Shown: positions 1 through 8,036, numbered from the stretch's first letter. The stretch: 64,000 bases of DNA from Thiomicrorhabdus marina (GCF_017571465.1 NZ_JAGETV010000005.1:62001-126000), one strand, 5' to 3'. Numbers and translations are program-made. The notes: generated by a model not told the origin, from the sequence alone.

Positions 1-479
1 TCTATCCGAATGTTACCTTTGATAATCTTTACCAAGATTATGCCGATGCGCTACTGTATTTGACCCAGCTCCAACTGCAAGACGGTGAGGTACAAGGTCT
101 CAAGCAGGCGCAAATCCTGCGTTGGTTTGAGTTACGTCTACTAAATGTGCTTGGGCACGGTTTTACCTTAGAAGAAGATTTATCCGGTCACGAAATTAAA
201 GCAAATGAAAATTATCTGTTTTATCCTGAGTTCGGATTTGAATTGATTGAAGGTGACTGGCAGCTTTCGCATCATTCTTTTCAAGTTTCCGGTGCTTGTA
301 TCCTGTCATTGCAAGAGCTATTGATTGTTCCTGTCGAAGAGATTGAAATAGCAAAAGCATGTGCAAAGACTCTGCGCCAATTACTTAGTATCGCTCTACA
401 GCCGTTTCTCGGTAAAAAACCGATTGCTGCCAAAACACTATTACAAAAACCTTCTGGCAAATTGAATCGAAATAACTAA
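1..479 (+). CDS. recO: DNA repair protein RecO, C-terminal part (cut by window edge)
   Basis: An open frame runs in from the left edge (frame starting at base 3, first residues [19 protein letters not shown]) and stops at 479, so about 158 C-terminal residues are visible. RecO helps RecR load RecA on SSB-coated DNA in the RecFOR recombination pathway. The helical C-terminal half fits the family, but the call rests mainly on position: recO lies directly upstream of pdxJ and acpS, the order seen in many gammaproteobacteria. The N-terminal OB-fold lies outside the window, so the family cannot be checked from its best-conserved part. Confidence 0.8.
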   Translation, partial: YPNVTFDNLYQDYADALLYLTQLQLQDGEVQGLKQAQILRWFELRLLNVLGHGFTLEEDLSGHEIKANENYLFYPEFGFELIEGDWQLSHHSFQVSGACILSLQELLIVPVEEIEIAKACAKTLRQLLSIALQPFLGKKPIAAKTLLQKPSGKLNRNN

Positions 480-510
480 ACGCTATCACTTAGGTGGGTG
501 GTGTTTGCTA

Positions 511-538
511 CAATTCACAATTCACAATTCACAATTTA
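511..538. repeat. heptamer tandem repeat before pdxJ
   Basis: Three exact CAATTCA units and a fourth, CAATTTA, lie end to end in the 82-base gap between recO and the pdxJ start. The repeat falls just upstream of the pdxJ ribosome binding site (AGGA at 550-553). Its function is unknown. Short arrays of this kind can change unit number by slippage. Confidence 0.85.
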
Positions 539-561
539 CTAATTTACTCAGGAAATGCATC

Positions 562-1308
562 ATGAATCCGATTTATCTTGGTTTGAATATTGACCATGTC
601 GCTACTCTTCGTCAAGCTCGTGGTACGCGTTATCCAGACCCGATTAAAGCAGCGCTAGATGCAGAAATGGCTGGTGCGGATTCGATTACTTTGCATTTGC
701 GCGAAGATCGTCGCCATATCCAAGATGAAGATGTGTTGCGCATTGCCCAAGTTCGCCAAACCAAAGTTAATCTTGAAATGGCTGCCACCGAAGAGATGGT
801 GCAAATCGCTTGTGCGGTCAAACCGGAAGACATCTGTTTGGTACCGGAAAAACGTGAAGAGTTGACCACAGAAGGTGGTTTAGACGTTGCCGGTCAAAAA
901 GAATGGTTGAGCAAAGTGTGTACTCGTTTGGCAGAAGCCGGTTGTCGTGTATCTCTATTTATCGACCCGGATGAAGAACAGATTCTGGCCGCAAAAGAAG
1001 TCGGCGCACCCGTTATTGAATTACATACCGGCACCTATGCAGAGTTGGATAAACCGGCTGAAGTGGCCAAAGAGTTGGCGCGTATCAAACAGGCAACTGA
1101 GTTTGCTGTTAAACAAGGACTAGTGGTCAATGCCGGGCATGGCTTGCATTATCACAATGTACAAGCAATCGCTGCGATTAAGGAGATTGAGGAACTGAAC
1201 ATTGGTCATGCAATTATTGCGCAAGCGGTATATTCAGGTCTGCCGGACGCAGTGCGTGAAATGAAGCGCCTGATGGTCGAAGCACGTCAACAAGCGTATC
1301 TAGGCTAA
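562..1308 (+). CDS. pdxJ: pyridoxine 5'-phosphate synthase PdxJ
   Basis: Cytoplasmic enzyme that condenses 1-deoxyxylulose 5-phosphate with 3-amino-2-oxopropyl phosphate to give pyridoxine 5'-phosphate, the last ring-forming step of DXP-dependent vitamin B6 synthesis. The 248-residue product is normal family length. It opens [18 protein letters not shown], the conserved phosphate-binding start, and has the TIM-barrel blocks [23 protein letters not shown] and [11 protein letters not shown] with active-site histidines. The frame is open upstream to 505, but ATG 562 is preferred because AGGA at 550-553 lies about 8 bases ahead and homologues begin here. acpS follows 4 bases after the stop. Confidence 0.95.
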   Translation: MNPIYLGLNIDHVATLRQARGTRYPDPIKAALDAEMAGADSITLHLREDRRHIQDEDVLRIAQVRQTKVNLEMAATEEMVQIACAVKPEDICLVPEKREELTTEGGLDVAGQKEWLSKVCTRLAEAGCRVSLFIDPDEEQILAAKEVGAPVIELHTGTYAELDKPAEVAKELARIKQATEFAVKQGLVVNAGHGLHYHNVQAIAAIKEIEELNIGHAIIAQAVYSGLPDAVREMKRLMVEARQQAYLG

Positions 1309-1312
1309 GTCC

Positions 1313-1693
1313 ATGATAGTCGGCATCGGCACCGATATTATCGAAGTTGCGCGCATTGCCAAGTTGTATCAGCAGCAGGGGGAACGTTTCGCAAAACGGA
1401 TTTTGTCGGAAAGCGAGTTAGAGGAATTGGCGCAAAAACGTTTTCCAGAAGCTTTTCTAGCCAAGCGCTGGGCGCTTAAAGAAGCGGTTGCCAAAGCTTT
1501 AGGCACTGGTATTGCACAAGGCGTCACTTTTCAGCAGATGTGCATTGCTCATCATCCGAGCGGTCAGCCGTATTTAGTTTTGAATGGCGCGGCTAAAGAA
1601 CGCGCCGCTGCGATTAGTGCTGATGACTGGCATATTAGTGTCAGTGACGAAAAGCATTATTCAGTCGCCTATGTGATTGCGCAAAGCACTTAG
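1313..1693 (+). CDS. acpS: holo-[acyl-carrier-protein] synthase AcpS
   Basis: Transfers 4'-phosphopantetheine from CoA to the serine of apo-ACP, activating it for fatty acid synthesis. The 126-residue protein has both family signatures: the N-terminal GIGTDIIEV with Asp8 as Mg ligand, and KRWALKEAVAKALGTG near residues 52-67 with the catalytic Glu. Its ATG is 4 bases past the pdxJ stop, so the two are almost certainly co-transcribed. A short terminator follows the stop. Confidence 0.95.
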   Translation: MIVGIGTDIIEVARIAKLYQQQGERFAKRILSESELEELAQKRFPEAFLAKRWALKEAVAKALGTGIAQGVTFQQMCIAHHPSGQPYLVLNGAAKERAAAISADDWHISVSDEKHYSVAYVIAQST

Positions 1694-1711
1694 TTAGTGC
1701 GTAAACCAAAT

Positions 1712-1731
1712 GCCGATTTTCGGCGTTTTTA
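1712..1731 (+). terminator. rho-independent terminator after acpS
   Basis: GCCGA-TTT-TCGGC (1712-1724) is a short perfect hairpin followed by GTTTTTA. It lies 18 bases past the acpS stop and closes the recO-pdxJ-acpS unit. Confidence 0.65.
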
Positions 1732-1763
1732 TTTAATTAGCACCTTTACCCCATCATATAGTT

Positions 1764-2171
1764 ATGAAGTATCCATTTGAAAAGCCTTTGCCGAATGCAC
1801 AACAAGCGTGGCAAATCATCAGTCAGCAGGAAAAACAAAATCAACAAGCGTTAGCGTCATTGTGTTCCGAGATTGCAGAGTTTATGCAGCAGAATCTCAG
1901 TTTAATTGACCGCAAGTTAGTTCGAGATTTAAGTTATATCAGCCAATTAGCTTATTATGACAAGGGCATGTTGGTAAAAAGCGTTGCGTATAAAGCCGAT
2001 AGTGATTTTGTTATGCATTTTGAATATGAGTGGATTATTTTCCAAGGCTGTATGGGCTTGCATGAAACCGGTGTGATGCAAGATAAGGTTAGTTTCAGCG
2101 TGGATAAAGAAGGCAATTTGCTTTTTGATTTAACGGCTTTTGAAACGCTTTCTACTGCCGGCGAACTTTAA
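1764..2171 (+). CDS. hypothetical protein, 135 aa
   Basis: I do not recognise this gene. The product (begins MKYPFEKPLPNAQQAW, ends ETLSTAGEL) looks soluble and cytoplasmic: no signal peptide, no membrane segment, only two cysteines. The N-terminal 60 residues are Gln/Glu-rich and probably helical, followed by a beta-rich stretch. Coding looks real because codon use matches the neighbours and the frame is uninterrupted, but no clear Shine-Dalgarno precedes ATG 1764. It has its own unit after the acpS terminator. Confidence 0.6.
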   Translation: MKYPFEKPLPNAQQAWQIISQQEKQNQQALASLCSEIAEFMQQNLSLIDRKLVRDLSYISQLAYYDKGMLVKSVAYKADSDFVMHFEYEWIIFQGCMGLHETGVMQDKVSFSVDKEGNLLFDLTAFETLSTAGEL

Positions 2172-2259
2172 TATACAAATTTTGCTCGTCCCTAAGCGAT
2201 TGGAAATTCCGAATTAGGAGTTAGGCTGTGTTGCAATTATTTTAATGGGGCAAGTGAAT

Positions 2260-2294
2260 TCTAGAGTTGAAAATTGATGTTTTTTGACTCTAGA
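2260..2294. repeat. inverted repeat in 2172-2379 gap
   Basis: TCTAGAGT (2260-2267) and ACTCTAGA (2287-2294) form an 8-bp perfect stem around a T-rich loop. It lies between the convergent ends of the hypothetical gene and parE and could end transcription from either side. Nothing else is evident in this gap. Confidence 0.5.
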
Positions 2295-2379
2295 TTTATT
2301 AATTTCAAAATTTGGTAGTTGGTTGGAAAAGTGTTAAACACCGTCGAAGTTAAATGAGCTCTCATTCCATATTTTACCG

Positions 2380-2679
2380 TTATTCAGAAAACTGACGCAG
2401 CGGGTCCTGTTTTTGGCCAAGAATTCGCTGTACTTTCAAGCAATATAAATCTGATGTGAAATAAATCGTATGGTACTGGTAAATAAATCGGCTTAAATCT
2501 GGCTTCAACGACGTACAATTAAGCCCAAGATCAGGATGTTGAGCTAATGTATTAAGGGCGTTTGATATGCCTAAATAGTATTTTTCGGCCTGAACCAATC
2601 CAAAATTATTAATCGTATATCTGGCAATATTTTCAAGGTCTTTTTCAGCTTCTTTCGTAAGTATAATTTCTCGCACCAA
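2380..2679 (-). CDS. parE: ParE/RelE-family toxin
   Basis: 99-residue toxin-like protein. The pattern ILTKEAEKDLENIARYTINNFG near the N-terminus, YLGISNALNTLAQHPDLG in the middle and a C-terminal FTSDLYCLKVQRILGQKQDP is characteristic of ParE-type members of the ParE/RelE fold. ParE toxins usually inhibit DNA gyrase, whereas RelE relatives cleave mRNA at the ribosome; target choice here is inferred. It starts 3 bases after the stop of the ParD-like gene, the normal antitoxin-first order. Length is complete and nothing suggests decay. Confidence 0.88.
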   Translation of the reverse strand: MVREIILTKEAEKDLENIARYTINNFGLVQAEKYYLGISNALNTLAQHPDLGLNCTSLKPDLSRFIYQYHTIYFTSDLYCLKVQRILGQKQDPLRQFSE

Positions 2680-2682
2680 GAA

Positions 2683-2922
2683 TTAGCCTTTCATGCTCGA
2701 TACCACCGAATCCCAAACCATCTTCGGCGTTTTTTCACTCAAACCAGATTTCTCCGCATCATCAATCATCTGACTTAGCTCAGCCTCTGCTTCATTACGC
2801 AACATTTCTTTTCGCAATAAACTACGAATACATTCTGAATCATTTCCGAAGTGACCAAGTTCAACCTGACTTTTAATCCAACTATCTTGCTGATCGGTCA
2901 ATGTAATGGTTTTTCTATGCAT
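2683..2922 (-). CDS. parD: ParD-family antitoxin
   Basis: 79-residue ribbon-helix-helix antitoxin. It begins MHRKTITLTDQQDSWIKSQV, the DNA-binding strand and first helix of ParD, continues with the conserved GHFGNDSECIRSLLRKE helix, and ends in an acidic, probably flexible tail that would wrap the toxin. Family members repress their own operon as dimers. A strong palindrome sits 21 bases upstream of the start codon and is the obvious operator. parE follows immediately. Confidence 0.9.
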   Translation of the reverse strand: MHRKTITLTDQQDSWIKSQVELGHFGNDSECIRSLLRKEMLRNEAEAELSQMIDDAEKSGLSEKTPKMVWDSVVSSMKG

Positions 2923-2942
2923 CGCTAGACTCCTAAAAACGA

Positions 2943-2963
2943 GTGTATGATTATATCATACAC
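2943..2963. promoter_or_regulatory. palindromic operator upstream of parDE
   Basis: Perfect inverted repeat with 9-bp arms GTGTATGAT and ATCATACAC separated by TAT. It sits just upstream of parD where the promoter must be, and its size suits a dimeric ribbon-helix-helix repressor. Direct autoregulation is inferred from the family. Confidence 0.8.
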
Positions 2964-3070
2964 ATGATTCGGGTGAAATAATCTTACCCAAATGGGTATG
3001 TTTGAAATCGCCTCAAAGGTCTTTTGCATTTTTCCAAATTAAACAGATTTTGAAATTCCAACCTCAGAAT

Positions 3071-4750
3071 TCACAGCTTCATTTGCTCAATATCATTCAC
3101 GAGTTTACGTTCTTCTAAGCTTAGCTCTGAATAAATTTTTAGTGAGCCTTTATTTTGATGTTTGGCGTGATAGAGAGCCGTATCGGCCATTTTGATTAAT
3201 TGGTCTATTTCACCTGAGTCGTTTGGATAGCAGGCACAGCCAATGGTTGCACCAATTTTAAAGGTGTGACCTTTCGCATTCATTGGGTTTTTAAAGATAG
3301 ACATGAGTTTATTACCAAATATTGCTTTCTTTTTTGGATCGTCTAAATTACAGGCCAAAACCATAATTTCATCGCCACCTAAACGGATGACCATATCACT
3401 ATTCTTGCGGATAACGCCTCTAAGTCGATTAGCGACAATTTTTAGCACTTCATCGCCAACATCGTGTCCGAAGTTGTCATTGACAGGTTTAAAGTGGTCT
3501 AAGTCAATATAGTAAACGCAACAACATTTATCGCTTTTATTCGCCTCAGAGAGCTTTAATGGCAGTTCCTGGTCAAGTGCCATACGGTTATATAGGCCTG
3601 TCAAAGGATCGTGATTGGCTAGAAATTTATTGCGGTTAACAAGTTTATGTTGCTCGTATTGATAGCGTGCCAGTAGAAAGGAAACTAAAACCGAGCCAAT
3701 GGCTAATATCAAAAGATAAAGCAGATTGTCTTGGACGGTTTGATTGGTCTGGGCGTGATAGTCATCTTGGGGCAGATGCGAAACGAGAATCCAAGTGGCG
3801 TTTTGATGTCCTACTGTTGATATAAGTTTATGTAAATTATGCGGTTCTTTCTTATCAGAGGGATTCAGTGGGTCAAATTTTTCGAAAGTATAAAGTCCAT
3901 CCTTATTTTCGTACTGACCGGCATTGTTTTCTGACATGGCTTGCCAGACATCGGGATATAAAACCTTATAGGTCAAGTCCTTCTTGTGCGAGAACATAAA
4001 GCCCCATTCCAATTTAGGGTCACTTGCTTTTAACCAATAACCGTCTTGATTTAGCAACATTAATTTAGCCTTCTCACTGAGAATCTGGTGGCCGTGTTCT
4101 AATGTTTTTAGAAGGTATTTGCCTTCGTAATTAATGATAAGCATGCCGTTTGGTTGATGGTTTGCATCAAATAGCCGTTTGCCGAGACGAATCATCGGGC
4201 GATAGGGTTCTTCGATAACTTTGTGCTCGATATTCAAGTCGAACGGCGAAATATAGATTTGTTCTGCTTTTAGCTGTTTGATGTCTTCGACATAGTATCG
4301 ATGTTGCTTTTTCTGCAGTTCATGGTCAGGAACAACATAGACCTGCCCTTGGTTGTAGTTGACGCGGATAAGTTCATTGCCGTCATTATCCAGATAGCGA
4401 ATTTGGTTATAGCGATGACGCATTTCGGCAAATTTTTGGTAGATAAGCTGTAACTCTCGCTTCACTTTGTCATTGTTTTTGTCGTTTTGCATCTGCGGTA
4501 AGCTAGAGAGAATGTTTAAATCCGCTAATACTGAATTATATTCATTAGCAATATCGTGTTGATAAAGTTCTAAAGAGTTGAGTTCTTGGGTTTGGTAATT
4601 TGCAAATTCCAGTTTGCTCTGTCCAAGGTACCAGCTTAAGAAAAGGGCGATGACCGTTGCACTAATTAACAAAAAAATGCCGATAAAAAGCAGTATTTGC
4701 TCTTTTAAATTTACTGTACTGTTCTGTTTTTTTAAGATTGACATGCACAA
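3071..4750 (-). CDS. membrane sensor diguanylate cyclase (GGDEF domain)
   Basis: 559-residue inner-membrane signalling protein, predicted to make cyclic di-GMP. TM1 is near residues 18-42, followed by a ~290-residue periplasmic sensor of Cache-like character, TM2 near 338-360 (LLYLLILAIGSVLVSFLLA) and a C-terminal GGDEF domain from about 380 (HDPLTGLYNRMALDQ). The signature at ~457-461 reads GGDEI rather than GGDEF, and the inhibitory RxxD site is KNSD, so product inhibition may be lost. Catalytic Gly-Gly-Asp-Glu residues remain, so activity is plausible but not certain. Met1 and Met3 are both possible starts. Monocistronic; input unknown. Confidence 0.88.
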   Translation of the reverse strand: MCMSILKKQNSTVNLKEQILLFIGIFLLISATVIALFLSWYLGQSKLEFANYQTQELNSLELYQHDIANEYNSVLADLNILSSLPQMQNDKNNDKVKRELQLIYQKFAEMRHRYNQIRYLDNDGNELIRVNYNQGQVYVVPDHELQKKQHRYYVEDIKQLKAEQIYISPFDLNIEHKVIEEPYRPMIRLGKRLFDANHQPNGMLIINYEGKYLLKTLEHGHQILSEKAKLMLLNQDGYWLKASDPKLEWGFMFSHKKDLTYKVLYPDVWQAMSENNAGQYENKDGLYTFEKFDPLNPSDKKEPHNLHKLISTVGHQNATWILVSHLPQDDYHAQTNQTVQDNLLYLLILAIGSVLVSFLLARYQYEQHKLVNRNKFLANHDPLTGLYNRMALDQELPLKLSEANKSDKCCCVYYIDLDHFKPVNDNFGHDVGDEVLKIVANRLRGVIRKNSDMVIRLGGDEIMVLACNLDDPKKKAIFGNKLMSIFKNPMNAKGHTFKIGATIGCACYPNDSGEIDQLIKMADTALYHAKHQNKGSLKIYSELSLEERKLVNDIEQMKL

Positions 4751-4953
4751 GCCCTAGGCAAAGAAACGATGAAATGTGATTAGCAGAAATAGTCAAAAGC
4801 TATCATAGCAGTATTAGAATTAATGTAATTAAGTAAAAAGACTTATTTTTTAGGCTTCTATACAAAAGTTAATTTATGTTAAAACTGTTCACTTTTATTC
4901 CGATGTTATGGCATTCAGATTGATAACCAATACTGCTATTCTGCGTTTTCCTA

Positions 4954-5219
4954 AGGAAACACAGAATAAGTCCCCATTGACTTCAGCGAGGAGTTTGAAG
5001 AGATAAATTCTAGGCAGCGGTTGAGAAGCATAGCCTTAGCTATGGTTGAGAACGCTAACAACGAAGTTACTCTTCAAGGCCTCGCCCAAACGAAGAACTC
5101 GCGCCCTAAGGGGTAAGTCGAGAAACGAAGAACTCGACGCCTGAAGGGGTAAGTCGAGACAGGGGCTTTGTAAAATTTTACTTTGCCTAAAGTCATTTGG
5201 ACTTGTTCTGCGTTTTCCT
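4954..5219 (+). mobile_element. MITE-like element, full copy (266 bp)
   Basis: Non-coding element bounded by near-perfect ~20-bp terminal inverted repeats: AGGAAACACAGAATAAGTCC (4954-4973) and, at the other end, GGACTTGTTCTGCGTTTTCCT read from 5199 to 5219. The interior contains an imperfect CATAGCC...GCTATGG hairpin (about 5028-5045) and a 35/36-bp tandem duplication. Part of it recurs inverted at 44892-45017, and its right end recurs at 60115-60173. It encodes no transposase. Just outside its left end lies ATTCTGCGTTTTCCT (4938-4952), which repeats the end sequence in opposite orientation. Confidence 0.75.
5088..5158 (+). repeat. 35/36-bp direct tandem duplication inside the MITE-like element
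   Basis: Two head-to-tail units, 5088-5122 and 5123-5158. Both start AAACGAAGAACTCG and end AAGGGGTAAGTCGAG, and differ at a few central bases. They are found only in the long copy of the element. Confidence 0.85.
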
Positions 5220-5274
5220 AAAGCCTGCTTGTTGCTACAATGGCGATTCTGAAAATTGCTAATAATCCTATAAG

Positions 5275-6183
5275 ATGCCACTGAGTTTTTTACTATTTCC
5301 ATTTCTTGCTATTTTAGGTGCCATATTTGGCGCCTTAGCACCGGAATTTTTCGCTAACTTAAAACCTTGGATTGTTCCGTTATTAGTTGCCATTATGTTT
5401 GCCATGGGGCTAACGCTTGCTTTGAAAGATTTTCACCAAGTTTGGCAAGCACGCAAATTGGCTTTATCGGCCGTGCTTCTGCAATTTACATGGATGCCTT
5501 TGCTCGCATTTTTGCTTGCATGGAGTTTTAACCTACCCGAAGAGTGGATGATTGGCATGGTTTTGGTAGGTGCGACAGCCGGTGGAACGGCATCCAATGT
5601 TATGACCTATCTGGCTGGTGGTAATGTGGCTTTGTCAGTGTCTATGACTATTTTATCGACTCTATTGGCGGTGTTGTTAATGCCGTGGTTAACTTGGGTT
5701 TATCTACAAAATTCAGTCGATGTACCGGCTGGTTCAATGTTGCTAATGTTGATAAAAATTGTTCTGGTACCGATATTTCTGGGAATGTTGGTGCGTCGTT
5801 TTGTGACTGAGCAAGTGATTGCAATTAGTGGTTGGTTACCGCATATAGCAACTTGGGCAATTGCTTTGATTATTGCTATAGTGGTGGCACTAAATCAGAA
5901 TAACGTTGCTGCGCTTAGTCTCTTATTGGTTTTGGCCGTTATTTTGCATAATTTAGGCGGCTTGTTAGCCGGTTATGGCTTGAGCCGTTGGATGGGGTAC
6001 GATTCGGTTGTTTCCAGAACGGTGGCAATTGAAGTAGCTATGCAGAATTCAGGCTTGAGTGTGGCGTTGGCACTAAAATACTTTACTGCTGCCAGTGCAT
6101 TACCGGGGGCGATTTTTAGCCTTTGGCACAATTTATCCGGGATGTTGTTTGCGGCATATTGGCAACGCAAAGACAAACGCTAG
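5275..6183 (+). CDS. bile acid:sodium symporter (BASS) family transporter
   Basis: 302-residue inner-membrane protein with nine or ten hydrophobic helices, starting MPLSFLLFPFLAILGAIFGA. It carries BASS/SBF-fold blocks: MFAMGLTLALKDF near residue 42, GATAGGTASNVMTYLAGG near 101 (unwound sodium-site helix) and EVAMQNSGLSVALA near 247 (second unwound helix). Bacterial members couple sodium to uptake of organic anions such as pantoate, keto acids or bile acids; the substrate here cannot be told. The start lies 55 bases past the MITE-like element, so the element may supply or disturb its promoter. No partner gene is evident. Confidence 0.88.
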   Translation: MPLSFLLFPFLAILGAIFGALAPEFFANLKPWIVPLLVAIMFAMGLTLALKDFHQVWQARKLALSAVLLQFTWMPLLAFLLAWSFNLPEEWMIGMVLVGATAGGTASNVMTYLAGGNVALSVSMTILSTLLAVLLMPWLTWVYLQNSVDVPAGSMLLMLIKIVLVPIFLGMLVRRFVTEQVIAISGWLPHIATWAIALIIAIVVALNQNNVAALSLLLVLAVILHNLGGLLAGYGLSRWMGYDSVVSRTVAIEVAMQNSGLSVALALKYFTAASALPGAIFSLWHNLSGMLFAAYWQRKDKR

Positions 6184-6214
6184 AAAAAACGGGCTCAAAT
6201 AACGAGGTGTGAAA

Positions 6215-6757
6215 TTGATTCAGCTAAGCGTATTTAACAAGGAATGTAATTTAAGGTTGGTTCGCTATTTTGTTGCGATCACCTTTGCTCTTACTATGGG
6301 AACAAGCTCTCTAGCGTTCGCACAGCAGGAATCCTTGCAAAAAAGCCAAGACATGCTTGCGCTAAAAGCATTTCCAAAGGCCGATGTGCCAACCGAAAAC
6401 AGCGAAGATCCGCAAGCGGTTTTGCATTCCAATCTGGTGAAATCGGCGCTGTTGAATGATGCCTTCGGCAAACGTTGTCGAGGACGAAGTGTCGCTAAAT
6501 ATTTCAATCAGGTCAATCGACTTTTTATTACTAAATATTCAGTCAGCGCGAATAACTATATCGAAACGTATATTGCGCCCGATTATCGCGACTATAAAGT
6601 GGATTTCGAACACCTTTTTAGCCGCTCACTGGCGCAGAAAGGCGGCTGTTCCAAAGCTAAAGATGTGCAGTGGGATGAGCAGATGTTGCAAGAGTTCAAA
6701 CAGCTGTTTAGCGAGGCGGAAGCATCTAATTGGTATCCGACTATCGAACGCTATTAA
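6215..6757 (+). CDS. hypothetical secreted protein
   Basis: I do not recognise the family. The frame is open from GTG 6209, but TTG 6215 has the better ribosome site (GAGG at 6204-6207, spacing 7). The N-terminus contains a basic stretch and a hydrophobic core, RYFVAITFALTMGTSSLAFA, ending in AFA-QQ, a plausible Sec cleavage site. The mature part (~145 aa) is charged with two cysteines (GKRCRGR and GGCSKA) that could form a disulfide in the periplasm. It follows the BASS transporter by about 30 bases and converges on greB. Confidence 0.6.
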   Translation: MIQLSVFNKECNLRLVRYFVAITFALTMGTSSLAFAQQESLQKSQDMLALKAFPKADVPTENSEDPQAVLHSNLVKSALLNDAFGKRCRGRSVAKYFNQVNRLFITKYSVSANNYIETYIAPDYRDYKVDFEHLFSRSLAQKGGCSKAKDVQWDEQMLQEFKQLFSEAEASNWYPTIERY

Positions 6758-6763
6758 TCCTTT

Positions 6764-7243
6764 TTATTTGCCGGTTTCGTATTCGATATTAATCACATAC
6801 CAGCTTTTCTTACCGGCCGGAACCGGCACAATGACTTCGTCATCCACTTCCTTTTTCAGACAGGCGCGCGCCATTGGGGAATCGACTGAAATATAATTTT
6901 CTTGACCATAGATTTCTTCCGGCCCGACAATCCGAAAACGCAGTTCATTGCCGTCAATATCTTCCAGTTCTACCCATGCGCCGAAGAAGATTTTGCCTTC
7001 TTGCTGAGGGTGGTATTCGACAATCGTGATGTTTTCGAGTGTTTTGCGAAGAAAACGCACTCGGCGGTCAATCTCGCGCAGACGTTTCTTATTGTAGATA
7101 TAGTCGGCGTTTTCCGAACGATCGCCGAGACTGGCCGCCCACGAGACCACTTTGGTGACTGCTGGACGTTCTTTACGCCAAAGATAATCCAGCTCTTGTT
7201 GAAGTTTTTCAAAGCCTTGTTTGGTAATCAGTCTACTTTTCAT
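6764..7243 (-). CDS. greB: transcription elongation factor GreB
   Basis: 159 residues. Cleaves the 3' end of nascent RNA in backtracked RNA polymerase complexes through the secondary channel. The N-terminal coiled coil carries the conserved DRSENADYIYNKKRLREIDRR segment with the acidic tip residues (Asp and Glu of GDRSENAD). The C-terminal FKBP-like domain includes VELEDIDGNELRFRIVGPEE and DSPMARACLKK. The KKRLREIDRRVRFL basic patch and the length favour GreB over GreA. Start MKSRLITKQGFEKL matches the family. Confidence 0.95.
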   Translation of the reverse strand: MKSRLITKQGFEKLQQELDYLWRKERPAVTKVVSWAASLGDRSENADYIYNKKRLREIDRRVRFLRKTLENITIVEYHPQQEGKIFFGAWVELEDIDGNELRFRIVGPEEIYGQENYISVDSPMARACLKKEVDDEVIVPVPAGKKSWYVINIEYETGK

Positions 7244-7276
7244 TGCCTGCCAATTTATCTAGGAATTGCCGCTATT

Positions 7277-7903
7277 CTAATCTTGAAGTGCACCGCTATC
7301 GACTAATTTTTGCTGAATTGCTTCAGCCAGCACGCGATAACCTTGCTGGTTGAAATGCACATAATCAGATTTCAACGACGCGCGTACCATAATATCGCTG
7401 ACGATCTCGTTTTCTAAAGGAATTTGATACTGCTCGGCCAGCTCTTTGTAGAAGGGCGCGCTGTCTGAAAACAGTTTCTTTTCCGGCACGCCGACCAACA
7501 AAATTTGGATGTTTTTAGCTTGCAATAGTTCAATCATGGCAGCCAAATTGGATTTGGTTTGTGAATAGGGTTTGTTTCGTAGGATGTCATTGCCGCCTTC
7601 CAATAGCACCACCAAATCAATGCGTTGTTCTGTTTTTTGCAGAAGTTTTTGTAAACGCAGCAGTCCGTCAGCGGTTTTCTCGCCGGAAACACCAGCATTA
7701 ATTACTTTACGCTGCGTTAATTCTGCCAATACCGCTGGATAATCCTGCTGTTTGGAAACGCCATAGCCTGCGGTCAGACTGTCACCAAAAGCTAAAATGA
7801 CCGCATCATCGGGTAGTTTTGTGTGTTCAGCTTGAGAACAGCCTTGCAAGTAAAAAATTGTAAGAATGATAGGAAGGAATCTAACAAGCTTGGTGAGATG
7901 CAT
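7277..7903 (-). CDS. tesA: TesA-like GDSL arylesterase/lysophospholipase, lipoprotein
   Basis: SGNH/GDSL hydrolase that acts on esters, thioesters or lysophospholipids outside the cytoplasm. Blocks: FGDSLTAGYG with the catalytic Ser, NAGVSGEKTADGL, EGGNDILR, and DYVHFNQQGY with the Asp-His pair. The open frame reaches 7999, but ATG 7903 is chosen: GAGGAG lies 7-8 bases upstream and the protein then starts with a lipoprotein signal MHLTKLVRFLPIILTIFYLQGC-S. Ser after the Cys predicts outer-membrane sorting. E. coli TesA is a soluble periplasmic enzyme, so a lipid anchor is a variation. About 208 residues; gene symbol by family. Confidence 0.88.
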   Translation of the reverse strand: MHLTKLVRFLPIILTIFYLQGCSQAEHTKLPDDAVILAFGDSLTAGYGVSKQQDYPAVLAELTQRKVINAGVSGEKTADGLLRLQKLLQKTEQRIDLVVLLEGGNDILRNKPYSQTKSNLAAMIELLQAKNIQILLVGVPEKKLFSDSAPFYKELAEQYQIPLENEIVSDIMVRASLKSDYVHFNQQGYRVLAEAIQQKLVDSGALQD

Positions 7904-8036
7904 TCTGCTCTCCTCAGTGGGTTGAAAGACCATTATTGAAAAAAGCTTATCTTTTAGCAAATCTTGCCGATATAGATAGCACATAAAAATGACAGTCACA
8001 AGGGAAGCCGGTTAACGGTGATTTTAGGAGACTGTA

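Noticed and set aside
511-538. CRISPR-like repeat
   Set aside because: Units are 7 bases, contiguous and without spacers.
505-561. Longer N-terminus for PdxJ
   Set aside because: Would translate the heptamer array; the internal ATG 562 has the ribosome site and the family N-terminus.
5036-5302. 88-aa minus-strand open frame
   Set aside because: Lies almost wholly in the MITE-like element and overlaps the start of the BASS transporter gene; composition follows the repeats and there is no ribosome site.
6902-7306. 134-aa plus-strand open frame opposite greB
   Set aside because: Covers the reverse of greB and its upstream region; no start signals, no recognisable family.
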